64,000 nucleotides of DNA from Sipunculus nudus (lineage: Eukaryota > Annelida > Sipuncula > Golfingiida > Sipunculidae), in NCBI GenBank assembly GCA_026874595.1, contig CM049317.1, positions 11,070,382-11,134,381 on the forward strand. The letters are read 5' to 3'. This document shows positions 24,738-36,260 of the stretch, in pieces. The position numbers and the translations under genes are program-made. Numbering within the stretch: the stretch's first letter is position 1; each line of letters opens with the position of its first letter. Below the pieces are notes generated by a model. The model saw only the letters and a list, made by a program, of their open reading frames with translations. It had not been told where the DNA came from and ran no database searches.

Positions 24738-24881
24738 AACAAGGCCTACAGGCCTAATGCGAACCTGTGCATATGGATATACACCATATATATGAACAAT
24801 GCAAGTACTAAACATTTTGAACCAGAAACAATACACAAACATCACTGCTGAAATTCTGGCATGGGTGCACACATCACAAAA

Positions 24882-26630
24882 ACTAGAATACGGGTAGTCG
24901 ACAAGCGACTACTTGTATCCGCCAAAATCAGAGAAGGACGGGTGAAGTAAGGCATGGATTGAGTGGCAAGGGGATATAGAGTTACATGTGTTAAATATTA
25001 GAATGGATCTCTGCCACATAAACATGATTGTAGGTGGCGCCACCTGTTATTTGAAACTATCCAAGATATATACACAAGCAAAATTTGATGTGGAAAAGTC
25101 AAACCACTGTAGAGATATGAGTGATTTTATCCCACAGCAGACAAACAGATGGACGCTGTGCAAAAATGGCTGCAGGTTGCCCCACCATTTTTGTGTATGT
25201 TTTAAAGCTATCCAAGGGCTTCATTTGTGTAAAAAAAAATTCCTGATTGGTTGAATGAGTCCGGAGATATAAGCATGGATGTCTACAGCATGAATGTGAA
25301 TGTAGGTGGCACCACCTGTCATAAAATCAAGAAAGCTATGCGGGATGTATAAGCATGCTGAATTTCAGGTAATTTGGTCAAACCACTGCAGGGATATGAG
25401 TGATTTTAACCAAAGGCAGACAAACAGATGGACGCTGTGTAAAAATGGCTGCAGGTGATGCCACCATTTTAGTGAATGTTATAAAGCTATCCCAGGGCTA
25501 CATTTGTGTAAAATTTTTTTCCGGATCGGTCAACCGGTTCCCGAGATATATGGGTTTATGTGTGGAGCGTTAACGTGAATGTAGGTGGCGCCACCTGTCA
25601 TAAAATCGAGAAAGCTATCTAGGATGTATACGCATGCCGATTTTTAGGTGAATTAGTCAAACCACTGCAGAGATATGAGTGATTTTAACCCCAGGCAGAT
25701 GAACAAATGGACACTGTGCAAACATGGTTGCAGGTGGCACCACCTTTTGTTGTGTATGTTATAAAGCATTCCCAGGGCTACATTTGTGTAAAAAATTTTT
25801 CCGGATCGGTCAAACGGTTCCCGAGATATAAGGGTTTATGTGTGTAGCGTTAACGTGAATGTAGGTGGCGCCACCTGTCATAAAATCGAGAAAGCTATCT
25901 AGGATGTATACACATGCCGAATTTTAGGTGAATTAGTCAAACCACTGCAGAGATATGAGTGATTTTAACCCCAGGCAGATGAACAGATGGACACTGTGCA
26001 AACATGGTTGCAGGTGGCGCCACCTTTTGTTGTGTATGTTATAAAGCTATCCCAGGGCTACATTTGTGTAAAATTTTTTTCCGGATCGCTCAAACGGTTC
26101 CCTTGATATATGGGTTTATGTGTGGAGCGTTAACGTGAATGTAGGTGGCGCCACCTGTCATAAAATCGAGAAAGCTATCTAGGATGTATACGCATGCCGA
26201 ATTTTAGGTGAATTAGTCAAACCACTGCAGAGATATGAGTGATTTTAACCCCAGGCAGATGAACAGATGGACACTGTGCAAAAATGGTTGCAGGTGGCGC
26301 CACCTTTTGTTGTGTATGTTATAAAGCATTCCCAGGGCTACATTTGTGTAAAAAATTTTTCCGGATCGGTCAAACGGTTCCCGAGATATATGGGTTTATG
26401 TGTGGAAACAGACGCACAAACGGACGCTGGGCAGAGACGAAAGGTCAGAGGTCAAGGTCACTTGGTTAGGCACCAGTTCACATGTGACCCGATAATTTGT
26501 GTAAGTTTCGGAAAAATCTATCCAGTAGTCTCAGAGGAGTTCTCCGGAAACGAACGCGGCGGCGGCGGCGGCGGCGGCGGAACCCGGTCAAAAACATAGT
26601 ATCCGCAAAACTTCGTTTTGGCGGATACAA
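24882..26630 (+). mobile_element. Helentron-like element with 280-bp tandem array, family E, nested in F
   Basis: The 5' end is ACTAGAATACGGGTAGTCG followed by TTGTATCCGCCAAAAT. The 3' end is a hairpin, GTATCCGCAAAAC then TTCGTTTTGGCGGATACAA. The 5' box GTATCCGCCAAAA is the exact reverse complement of the 3' TTTTGGCGGATAC. The core is a tandem array (unit starts near 25301, 25581, 25861 and 26141) with an exact 280-bp period and two GGTGGCGCCACC-type palindromes per unit. Family F copy 2 shows the unoccupied version of the insertion point. Confidence 0.75.
26555..26581 (+). repeat. (CGG)n triplet repeat
   Basis: About nine CGG triplets near the 3' end of the family E element, in an otherwise AT-rich region. 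Its place corresponds to that of the (ACGG)n tract in family H. Confidence 0.95.
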
Positions 26631-29217
26631 TTATTGTAGGTGGCACCACCAGTCATGTATACAACAAAGCTATTTGACATGTACACATATGCCCAATCTC
26701 AGGCTGATATATCAAATTCTTCTGTAGAATTAAGCAGGCAAATACACTTTGCAAAAGTCATTGTAGATGGCGACACCTGTCTTGTGAACGAGAAAGCAAT
26801 AAAAACACATAGACAGGTCAGAATATCAGGCCAATACATCAAACTTACCTTGAGTCTGATGCTAGGGGCTGACCAGGCTTAGGTGAGAAAGGCTGTTGCC
26901 CCGAGTGTACTGCGACAAATTACTGGCTCAGGCTACTGCACTGAGTGAACTCTTGACCTGCACCTGGCTAGACTGAGTGAATTTTTGACCTGTACCTGGC
27001 TGCACTGAGTGAACTCTTGACCTGTTGCATAATCTGAAACAGTTGGCAGTCTGCTAAAGCAATAAATCAATCCAGGCTGACCTTTTGCCTATTGCAAAAT
27101 CTGAAATAGTAGCATCACAATTGCATAAGCTCACAGATTGGCTCCATATGCAGCCCTGAGGGGCATGACACCCATGAGGTGATCACATGATACTCATGAG
27201 GTGATCACATGCTACGCATGAGATGATCACATGCTGCCCATGAGGTGATCACATGCCTTGTGCTTGGCTGCACTGACTGAACTGTTGACCTATATTCTGC
27301 TGCTCTGAATGAACTCTTGATCTGTTGCCAAATCTGAAACTGTTGGCAGTTTCTCAACCTATTCAAGAAACGTACACAATCTTGGCCTGTTATGTAACTG
27401 CTAAAATTTATCCAACACAAACCATTTGAACAAACTTGAAAGGGCTCGCCTCTGGGATCATTTCTGTATATTTGGACAATTTGGCTGGACTGTTTACACG
27501 AAGAAGACTTTTACAAGTTTTTTTCAGCTTTTTCCTTGTAAAATCTAAGTAAATGCAGATAGCAAAAATAAGATGAATCTATCAACATTTGATATGTGAC
27601 GGATAATTGCATAACATTTGGGGATGGTAGCTCCTGCTATTCCTGAGAAATTATGAGTTAGTGTACAGATGATATGTAATATCATAAATCTACTTTTTTA
27701 AAAGCTTTTAAAAACATTCTTGTCAATATTTTCAATAGATAACCTGAAATCTAAATGTCTAGAGGCATGATGTAATGGATGCTGATAAACTGGTGCTAGG
27801 CTAGATGTATCTGCTTCACACAGCTAACATATTTGGTAAAATGACTCAATTCAATCTTTTTAATTCAGCCAAATTCATTTTTTGGAACCATAAAAGACAA
27901 TTATTATAAGAATGATTCAGGGAATTATTCTTGCAAAATATTAAACACATTGGCCTCAGTATCATCATCAGTCGAAAAACGTTTTGTAGGTTTATAACTC
28001 ATATGGGAAAATACAACAAATGGCAAAGTTCAGCTTCACATAACTCAGCCAAAAATCATTGAATCAAAACCATTTGAACAAACTTGAATTATCAACATCT
28101 AAGGATAATTAATGTGTGAGATTTAAGAATATGGCCCAGTGGTTTTTGAGAAGAAGATTTTTGTAGCCACTTAGCTAACATGGGCTGTTATGGCATATGA
28201 CTAAATTCAGCTTCCAATAACTCAGCCAAAAGTCACTGAACTGAGACCATTTGAACAAACTTGAATTATCAACATCTCAGGATAATTAATGTGTGAGATT
28301 TAAGAATTTGGCCCAGTGGTTGTTGAGAAGAAGATTTTTGTAGCCACTTAGCTAACATGGGCTGTTATGGCATATGACTAAATTCAGCTCCCCATAACTC
28401 AGCCAAAAGTCACTGAACTGAGACCATTTGAACAAACTTGAATTATCAACATCTAAGGATAATTAATGTGTGAGATTTAAGAATTTGGCCTAGTGGTTTT
28501 TGAGAAGAAGATTTTTGTAGCCACTTAGCTAAAATGGGCTGTTATGGCATATGACTGAATTCAGCTTCCCATAACTTAGCAAAAAGTCACTGAACTGAGA
28601 CCATTTGAACAAACTTCAGAAAGCACTACCCTAGGATCATTTCTGTGCAATATTAAACAATTTGGCCAAGAAGAAGTTATTTGTAGCTGTCAGTGTGATA
28701 CGGACACTGATGACCCCGTACAAAAAAGGCCAATGCAGGTGGCGCCACCAATACCTCAATTTCAGATATGACTCATGTGACCAACATTGGCATAAAATTT
28801 TGTGATGATAGCTCCAGCCGTTTCTGAGATTTAAATTTTAATATGCTTTTTTGCACAGTTAACAAAGTTCAACCTCCTGTAACTCAGCCAAAAATCTTCG
28901 AACTGGAACCATTCGAACAAACTTGAGAAAGATTGTTCCAGGGATCATTTCTGTGAAATATTGGACAATTTGTCTGGACAGTTTCAGAGAAGAAGATTTT
29001 TAAAGTTTTTATAGCTTTTTCCCTATAAAATCTAAGGAAATGCAGTTAGAAAAAAATAAACAAAATCCGATATAGTTTTTTGGATGACTGAATATTTGCA
29101 TAAAATTTGGTGATGCTAGCTAATGCCATTTTTGAGAAAGCTATGGTTAATGTACAGACGACGGACGACAAACGACGGACGACGCCGCACCATCGCATAA
29201 CCTCACAGGTTCACTAA

Positions 29218-30318
29218 AAATGACAGGAAGCAAGTGCTACCACTTGTCAAGTAGTCCTAAACCGAAAATGGAAACTCTGCAGATGTACATACTTAGGTTA
29301 AGAATTAGATAAGTCAGCATTAAAAAAAAATGGAGGAGGTTACTTCCACCAAAAAAAAAATGGTTTTGGTGTAGATCCAGCACATGGTCTGGATCCAAGA
29401 ACAGAACCAAGGAATAGTCGCATATGTACAGTCATTTAGGGACAAATGAACCTGGGATATGGACCAAAAAAGTGAATGGTGGAGGCTTGTATTCATTTGA
29501 ATGCAGATTTCTAGTTTCAACTGTTAACTTATCAATATATTTCTGGTGCTGAAGCAAAAAGTCTCTGAACAGAAATTATGCAAAATATAAATGGACTGAA
29601 TCCATGACACATTTACAAAATTCAACTTCAAAACAATCATGCAAAAAGGATTACTTCAGCCCACATTTTTTGCAAAAATTTCAAAATATCTTTTCTTGTT
29701 GAATTATATAATATCAGTGTTCCAAAAGAATACAATTCACAAAAACATGTTTATTATGTTATTGTACTCCAGCAGATTATATGATCAGAACAAATCATCA
29801 ACAGGCCAATAAAACAATTAAAACAGGCTTGGACTAGATAAACACTACAATTAAAGTCTGTACGCTTTTATTCCACTCCTACTTGGCAACTGCTCTGTGT
29901 CAAGTACTTTGTGTTTATCTTTATACTGTAATCATTGTGGTCAGGGTTGGCAGTTTTATCCGCAGCTGGTTTAAGCCACTGGATAAATCCGGATTAATCC
30001 AGATTGGATAAAACAGGTTTTATCCAGTATTATTCAAAGTTTGGGTGTATATATACTGTCTTTGTAGTAGACATTTTATATTAAGTTTGGCTTTCCACTG
30101 TACAATAATACAATATTGATAAGAAACATTTGTGAATAGTTAACTGAATTATTAAGTGACCATATATTTATATATTAAACACAGTTTTTGTCTCAGATAG
30201 TGATGCCATGATCTTAATAACAATTTGGAAAACTGAAATTATTTCTCTTCTTTAGAGAGGTCAGTCAAAGTGTAACTTATTTAAACTTTATCATCTATTT
30301 TGTACATTTCACTATAAA
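29218..30318. other. Intronic sequence with TTTTATCC-rich repeat edge
   Basis: Mostly unique AT-rich intron. At about 29942-30045 it contains CAGGGTTGGCAGTTTTATCC followed by several GGATTAATCC/GGATAAAAC motifs. A matching cluster lies at 32970-33075 on the other side of the family H insertion. Confidence 0.5.
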
Positions 30319-33080
30319 ACAAGGGACCTATGGGTCACTGTGCTCAGCTGATGTTAACCTTGAAGGTAAAAATCTAAAATAATATAAAATGGAGATAAAG
30401 TGTAAGAGGAAGAGGTAATAAAGGCCATGGTTGGTTTATATGATTGTTTTGTATTGATGAGCAAGAAATTGTTGCAAATAATATTTTGTGACCTGACCAT
30501 GTGTTTCCTAATGTTGAAACTGTGAGCAGTTTGTGAACAAATGATCTGTACAATTACCATGATCATTAGTTGGCTTTTCGATTAACTGTTGACATTTCAG
30601 TAGTTTACACATTTGTTCAATCAAATCTTTTTTTTGTATAATATATATTATTAAATATGTTTTTTTATGAAATGTATACAGTTGAAATATAACTAATTAA
30701 CAACATAAAAAATGGCAAACAAAGCCTGATCTCAAATTCTGCTGATGCAGGATAATAATGAACAAATGTTTGTAATAAATCCTCATTTTTTTATCACATC
30801 AATTTTTTTTTTAATTTAAGTTTATATTTCTATACATTTTCAATATAACATATATATCTGAATATAAAAGTTGATTCATAATTCTCAATTGCATCATCAT
30901 AAATCTCAATCTTGTCAGATAACACCACATCATGCATACAAATGTTTATTTATTTTTTACCACAAAAATATATCTTTTAAATCTGCAAAACAATAAATAT
31001 CTAAAAAAAATACTTGATTTAAATTTCACAGTTTTTAATTGTGTCTTTTTTTATCCATAATGTGCTTCATATTTTATAATAATTTAAGCATACTGATGGG
31101 TTCAATTATATTTGTTAAAATCATTTAAAAGAAATTTGATTTCTTTAAAAATGTTACATTACACAACATTGCATCTTCTTGATTACACCTTGAATTACTT
31201 TTTCAAGGAAAGTTTTTGCATATCAGAGTGGAAACAGCATTACAATTATGGAGATACAGTGAAAACAATAACAATACTGCATAACACTTGGTGGGTTGGG
31301 TTTGCGGGGGGGGGGGGGGGGGGGGGTGATTGGGGTGGTGATATGAGAATAACTGTACACCTGTCACAGCAGGGGATCTCCCCCAGTGACTGTAACAAAT
31401 CAGAAACCCTGGCATAGCTGACTTCCAGTGACCTGGAGTGGGACCCTGCATCTGTAATCTGTAAACAAAGCAAATGACTACAATAGAGCCTCAAGAAAAA
31501 AAATAAATTACTAGCTTAATTTTCAAGCTTTTACTTCCAAATTTCAGATTTAAACAAATTAAATATTTATGTTTACATGGTGTGAAAATTAAATCAATGG
31601 TACTTACAGGAAAAAAACGTGCCATGGTCAAAGTTGGGCAAAATTTAAGGTACTGATTTTATTTTTATGCTAATTACTTAAAAAATTTACAAAATTCAGA
31701 TCTAATTTTGGGTAAACAATTGAATCTTAATTAAACATAGTTATATACTTGGGAAAATAGACTCTAGTTTCAAAATTTTTCATGTTAAGTGAGTAAATAT
31801 TTTTCCTGATTTTTTACAAAGTCCATTATGTTTGGGCCCATAACTTAAAGAATTTATACTTAACAGACTTAATTTCTGGCATGTACATAGGGACTATATA
31901 GAAGAATATTTATGGTAAATATGAGGAAAAACAGATGAGTGGTTTTGATATTAGGCAGTCCTGAAGTGTGAAAATAGGATTTTAATAAAAAATTGAGGTT
32001 TTTCCTTAATTTTTCAAAGGAACGAAGTCGCAAAGACCCAGTTTTCGGCTTGGTAGGAGATCTTGGGGACATCTAACAATATGCTGAATTTTGGATTCCT
32101 AGGTCTTACGGTTTCAAAACGTGCCACATCTACGGACGGACGGACGGACGGACAGACGGACGGACGACGGACAATGGACCACGACTATAGCTCAGATGAC
32201 TTATAGTCAGCTGAGCTAAAAAGCTAATCAACTGCAGTTCAAACATGTTTAGTTAAACAATCAGTGGTACCATAGAATATCATATATTCACAGAAAAACA
32301 TTTATTCTTACATCTGGGAGAGATGTACATAATCCAGTTATATATTGCATTAATGACTTAAGATATACAGTGATATCAGCTGCCCATAATTGTGAGGGGA
32401 TGGCCTCTCAGATGCAAATGATAAAATGCTTGAAAAGCTATCTTGCCCAAGTTGGTTTCTCTGAATGTGGGGTAGTAAGGTGATTGTCTTTTCATCACTG
32501 GTAATTAAAGGCATGTTTACACAAGCAGCAACAGTGGGCTACCCTTTGACAACCAGCCAGTTATGACAGCCTGAGAGGAGAAACCTCTGTTGGATTAAAG
32601 TCATTCAGGCATCCTCCTTCACAAGACTCTATAAGTTGTTGACAAAAGGCACCCTGTAAGCCTGTCCTGTGACTATTTGTAAATATTTGGTGGTTGAGGA
32701 TGATGCTATAAAGATGATATATCCTACTGAGAAACTGACTACTAGCCTGAAGCGTTACATAGAAGCACATGGACTGCTCCCCATTCTGGTGTGTGTTCAG
32801 CATAAGCTACAGTGGCTGCTGAGTGCTGACAACAGTGAAACATGAACCTGGGGGAAATTGCCAATTGGATATGAAACTTGAACATTGTTAATATATCAAT
32901 AAACCTTCTTAACTTATTTATCCAGATCAGCATTAATGTTAATTTAATTAAATTTTACAAGGCAATTCTTAGTTTGATCCAGTTTAATCCTGTATAATCC
33001 AGATAAAACTTGATTAAACCAGATAAAACCCAGTTTTATCCATTGTCCTGGATTAAATAAGTTTTATCCGGACTTTTGTG
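29942..33080. mobile_element. Possible hAT-like element with GGATAAAAC-rich ends, interrupted
   Basis: Both edges carry clusters of TTTTATCC, GGATTAATCC and GGATAAAAC in mixed orientation, and the left edge CAGGGTTGGCAG resembles a hAT terminus. A direct TTGTGGT occurs just outside the left edge and again near the right edge. The expected matching right terminus was not found, so the exact boundary and class are uncertain. The family H copy 2 sits inside. Confidence 0.3.
30319..32222 (+). mobile_element. Helentron-like element, family H, copy 2
   Basis: Full-length partner of the copy at 6135-8047, colinear throughout: same 5' end GGGACCTATGGGTCACTGTG then CTCAGCTGA, same G-run site (21 G at 31306-31326), same 3' (ACGG)n tract and end AGTCAGCTGAGCTAAAAA. 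Differences are scattered substitutions and small indels, so both are probably recent copies of one source. Confidence 0.75.
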
Positions 33081-35121
33081 GTGGGCTTTGTCACAAAACA
33101 AAATTCTCCTAATTGGTAATTTTAAACTTCAGATGTGTATAGTTCATTTATGTACTGTATAGATGTATTTGGTTTTTTTTTTTTGTAAACAAATCTTTCA
33201 TTTATCATTTTTTAAATATTTCGGTTATCCATGTGCAAAATATCAAGATTTTTCATTTTTTTAATCAGATAATCAAAATCTTGTTTCTACATCACTGAAA
33301 ATAATCAATTAAAATTCATCAGTGGTAGGCATTGGTTGTAAAACATATTCTATGAATGAAAGAAAATAATGACCAATGATCAATTGATAATTTTATGTAT
33401 TCTGTCCAAGTTCCATAATTCTGTAAAATATGCAAATATAGGTCAGCATTCACACAGACTCATTCAAAAATGTTATCACAGAAATCATACACTTTACTAT
33501 TTTCTTGACATTTACGTACATATACATGTATAATCAATTGTGATCGATTACACAAAGATGAAACCAAATTAATTGATTAAATCATAGAAAATGACCAAAC
33601 ATTCAATAATAGGGATTAATTGGCACAACGCTATTATAAATATATCTTTGGTACTGTCAGGAAGGTCTTACTTTATGCAGACCTTTGACTATCAACATTT
33701 TAATTGACAGTGGCACTACCAATAAATCATTGTTAAACACTCCTTTGCAGCATAGCCTCGGAAATGTCTGTTTTTTATTTGTGAAGTGTCAGGAAAATTT
33801 TCCATTTTCAAAAAAAAAAAAAGATCATGATTAACTTGTCATTATTTAGGAAATTTCAGTGTCTACCTCAGTGCCAAATATAAGAGAATACTTAAGTTTA
33901 ACCAGCATATGTATTCATATAGAAAATGGAACAGAAGCATGTATAGAAAACCCATGAAAGTTAAACTTGGCCAAAGTCAGGTACCTGTCACTTGCAATGA
34001 CTAAAAGTTGCTATCTTTAACCTTACATATCAGTTCACAATTATACAAATTACATCACTAATGAATAACAGCCAATACATGTACATGTACCATTAACTGG
34101 AAGTGGTGAGACAATGCTCTGTCTCTGTGATAAGGAGACAGTGTAACATACCCTGAGTGGATAATTAATTGACCACTGTTTTTGAACATAAAATATTTAT
34201 CACCTCTAAGTGCTAAAAACAAGAATAAATGATGATCTATCAAATATCCATCCTGAGCCAGTACCATTTATAAAAAGACTGCTCTTGGGATCCGAGATTA
34301 ATGTGCCTGTATCACATTATGTGGGTTATTATGATTTACAAACTAAGTGCTGAAGCAAGCACAAATGACATGTCTGCATGAACTATTCATGATTATGATG
34401 ATGAAATATAGGTAAGGATCTTATGATTCTAAGGTTAATTAGCTTTATGGACCTTACTCATGCAGTTTTGGCTCTTTGCTATAATGTTTGCCACCCAGCT
34501 TGTGACAATGACATGCAGATTTTAATGTGCATGGAAAATGGGGTGGAGGCTTTAAAAGGGAGGGGATGTTATACGAATGTATTTTGAGGACATAGTCCAG
34601 GTGGGAATGTATCTTTGGAGAGTTTGGTTAGGAATGGGAAATGTATTGTCTGATTCTAGATAGGAATTTCTATGAACACCCAAAAAAAATGCAAATTCCA
34701 ATAAGATTAAATAAACATTATGACTAGCTGAAGTTCCTTGTCATTCAGGTGTCTGCTACAAATGTTAATGATCAATTGAACATGTTCTACATGTTATGAC
34801 CTGTAGGGATATCCTACTATGATTTCAGGATTTGGGTGTGACCTGAAAAAAGTGTTCTTCCGATCTAAAGCTTTGCCATTACTCATCTACTTTGCCACCA
34901 AACTCCCTCTTCAGACTGATTCTCACCTCTGACTACAGGTACTGATCTATAAAGGCTTCAGATCTAATGCCCTATTGTTACAATGGTCAATATTGTTAAT
35001 AAATACATCAGAGGTACCTGGTCACATAGAAATATGACAGGGCAATTACATTTAATGAATATGGTAGCACAATCTAATTAGGGTGGCATCAGTGATATAC
35101 TTTATTAATCTCTACTCCAAC
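33081..35121. other. Intronic sequence, unique
   Basis: AT-rich promoter-proximal part of receptor intron 1. No coding segment, transposon end or RNA gene was recognised on either strand. Confidence 0.5.
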
Positions 35122-35650
35122 ACCCCTGTCCACCTATTTTTTGGTGATATTTCTTTCAAATACATTTTGTTTGCCACTACAAGTTAGCTTTTATCAAAGT
35201 AATATGACAATTGAAATATGATTATTTAAAATAGTATGAAATAAAAATATTTAATTTGCCACACCAGGATGGTGTTGAATTGTCTAGAATAATATGCAAA
35301 AATGATGGCATCAGTACCAAGTGGCCATACATCTGTTTATCCATAATATATAGTAGAGACATAGGTGTGACATAACAAACATATGACGTACAAATACCCC
35401 TGAGACGTCATCAGTATAAATAGTCAAGTTTATGTTATTTGAATTCGTCATTTCAGGTTGTAACCGATATGTCCCAAGACTGTACATCTTGTTCAGTCAT
35501 TTTTCTTTCTGAGTTAATCATATGAAATTCATACATGAGAGAGTATTTTTGTGCTGACAGATAATCGCCCCATTTGCCTGATTTGCCTCCAAAGTTCAGC
35601 TTTAATACATTGTTTAAAAATTATCACAAAAAATTAGGTGGACAGGGGTA
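35122..35650. mobile_element. MITE-like element with ~28-bp terminal inverted repeats
   Basis: The left end ACCCCTGTCCACCTATTTTT and the reverse complement of the right end, ACCCCTGTCCACCTAATTTT, match with small differences and continue into TGGTGATA/TGTGATAA. The interior is about 470 bp, non-coding and AT-rich. A target-site duplication was not clear. It lies in intron 1, less than 1 kb downstream of exon 1. Confidence 0.6.
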
Positions 35651-36073
35651 TCGAGCGGACTCAATAGTTTAGATCTCTAAGATAGAATTCATGTTAAGTG
35701 GGCTATCTAATCTGCCAGCCATGTAGTTGTATATATAATATAGTTATACTTTCAAGACTCAACCTGTACCCGACGTAAGGCTATGACGTTTGTTGTGCCA
35801 GACAGACGGGAGTCCAATATCTAGGTTTACTGTTGGGTGTTTAGACTATCATCGGCGGGTCATCATAACTATCCATATCAGCAGATGTCCTGAGGTGACC
35901 TTCGGACCCGATTTGACAGGTGACAGTCGACAGTGTGCCTGGTGACAATCTGCGACTGTCTGGCCGATCTCAAGTCGGGGGCACTCGAGGTCAGCTGGAT
36001 GGGGGGCTAGACCTATTATGTGCGGACAAACAGCCACCATATTGTGGAGACAGACACAAAATAAAACACTTAC

Positions 36074-36143
36074 CTGTTATATCGAGGCATATTATAAGAA
36101 CAAATGCCAGAAGTTGAGCCATATTACGTAAGCTAGCGGCCAT
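36074..36143 (-). CDS. BMPR2: BMP receptor type II-like, exon 1 (start codon and signal peptide)
   Basis: This exon encodes the start of the receptor and its signal peptide. Two in-frame ATGs exist. The upstream one (36143-36141) gives MAASLRN before the second methionine (36122-36120). From the second, MAQ leads into the hydrophobic core LLAFVLIICL. The longer form adds a positively charged residue ahead of the core, as expected of a signal peptide. The second ATG has the better context (A at -3, G at +4). An in-frame TAG lies upstream of the first, so nothing longer is possible in this exon. The donor ACAG|GTAAG leaves one base (G), which joins GT of exon 2 to make glycine, so phases agree. 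I extend the feature to the first ATG; the true start may be 36122. Human BMPR2 exon 1 also ends in phase 1. Confidence 0.75.
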
Positions 36144-36260
36144 TTGAGAGCCGCAAGCCGGGCAGATCTAGTCGATCCTTCTTTGCGCAAACATGGCTGG
36201 TACGAAGGGCTGGAACTGTGCTAGACTGATCACTTCAGATATAAATATCCAGATTTTCTC
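36144..36260 (-). promoter_or_regulatory. Candidate BMPR2 5'UTR and core promoter with short uORF
   Basis: Read on the minus strand, an A/T-rich GATATTTATATC at about 36238-36249 could serve as a TATA-like box. About 50 bp further is an upstream ATG (36194-36192) opening an eight-codon uORF that stops at TAG 25 nt before the first in-frame ATG. The local sequence is richer in GC and CpG than the intron. Promoter position is inference from spacing alone. Confidence 0.35.

Larger units (their letters stand above)
24738..29217 (+). mobile_element. Helentron-like composite element, family F, copy 1 (interrupted by family E)
   Basis: The 5' end reads AAGGCCTACAGGCCTAATGC then GAACCTGTGC. The 3' end reads ACCATCGCATAACCTCACAG then GTTCACTAAAAA. 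The 5' box GCGAACCTGTG and the 3' box CACAGGTTCAC are reverse complements apart from one base. Downstream of the nested element the core contains runs of CTCAGCCAAAA units with a ~177-bp period (about 27950-28620) and one GGTGGCGCCACC palindrome at about 28739. The same 5' and 3' ends and core recur at 46588-53530. Confidence 0.7.
2589..36073 (-). other. BMPR2-like intron 1 (about 33.5 kb)
   Basis: This intron runs from donor ACAG|GTAAG at 36074/36073 to acceptor TTCTTTCAG at 2589. It is phase 1. Vertebrate BMPR2 also has a very long first intron. Here more than half of it is short interspersed and nested transposon sequence, listed separately. No internal exon of the receptor, and no convincing nested gene on either strand, was found. 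Confidence 0.8.

Noticed and set aside
24988-26470. CRISPR-like array of regular repeats
   Set aside because: The 280-bp units are near-identical throughout with no unique spacers, and the genome is eukaryotic.
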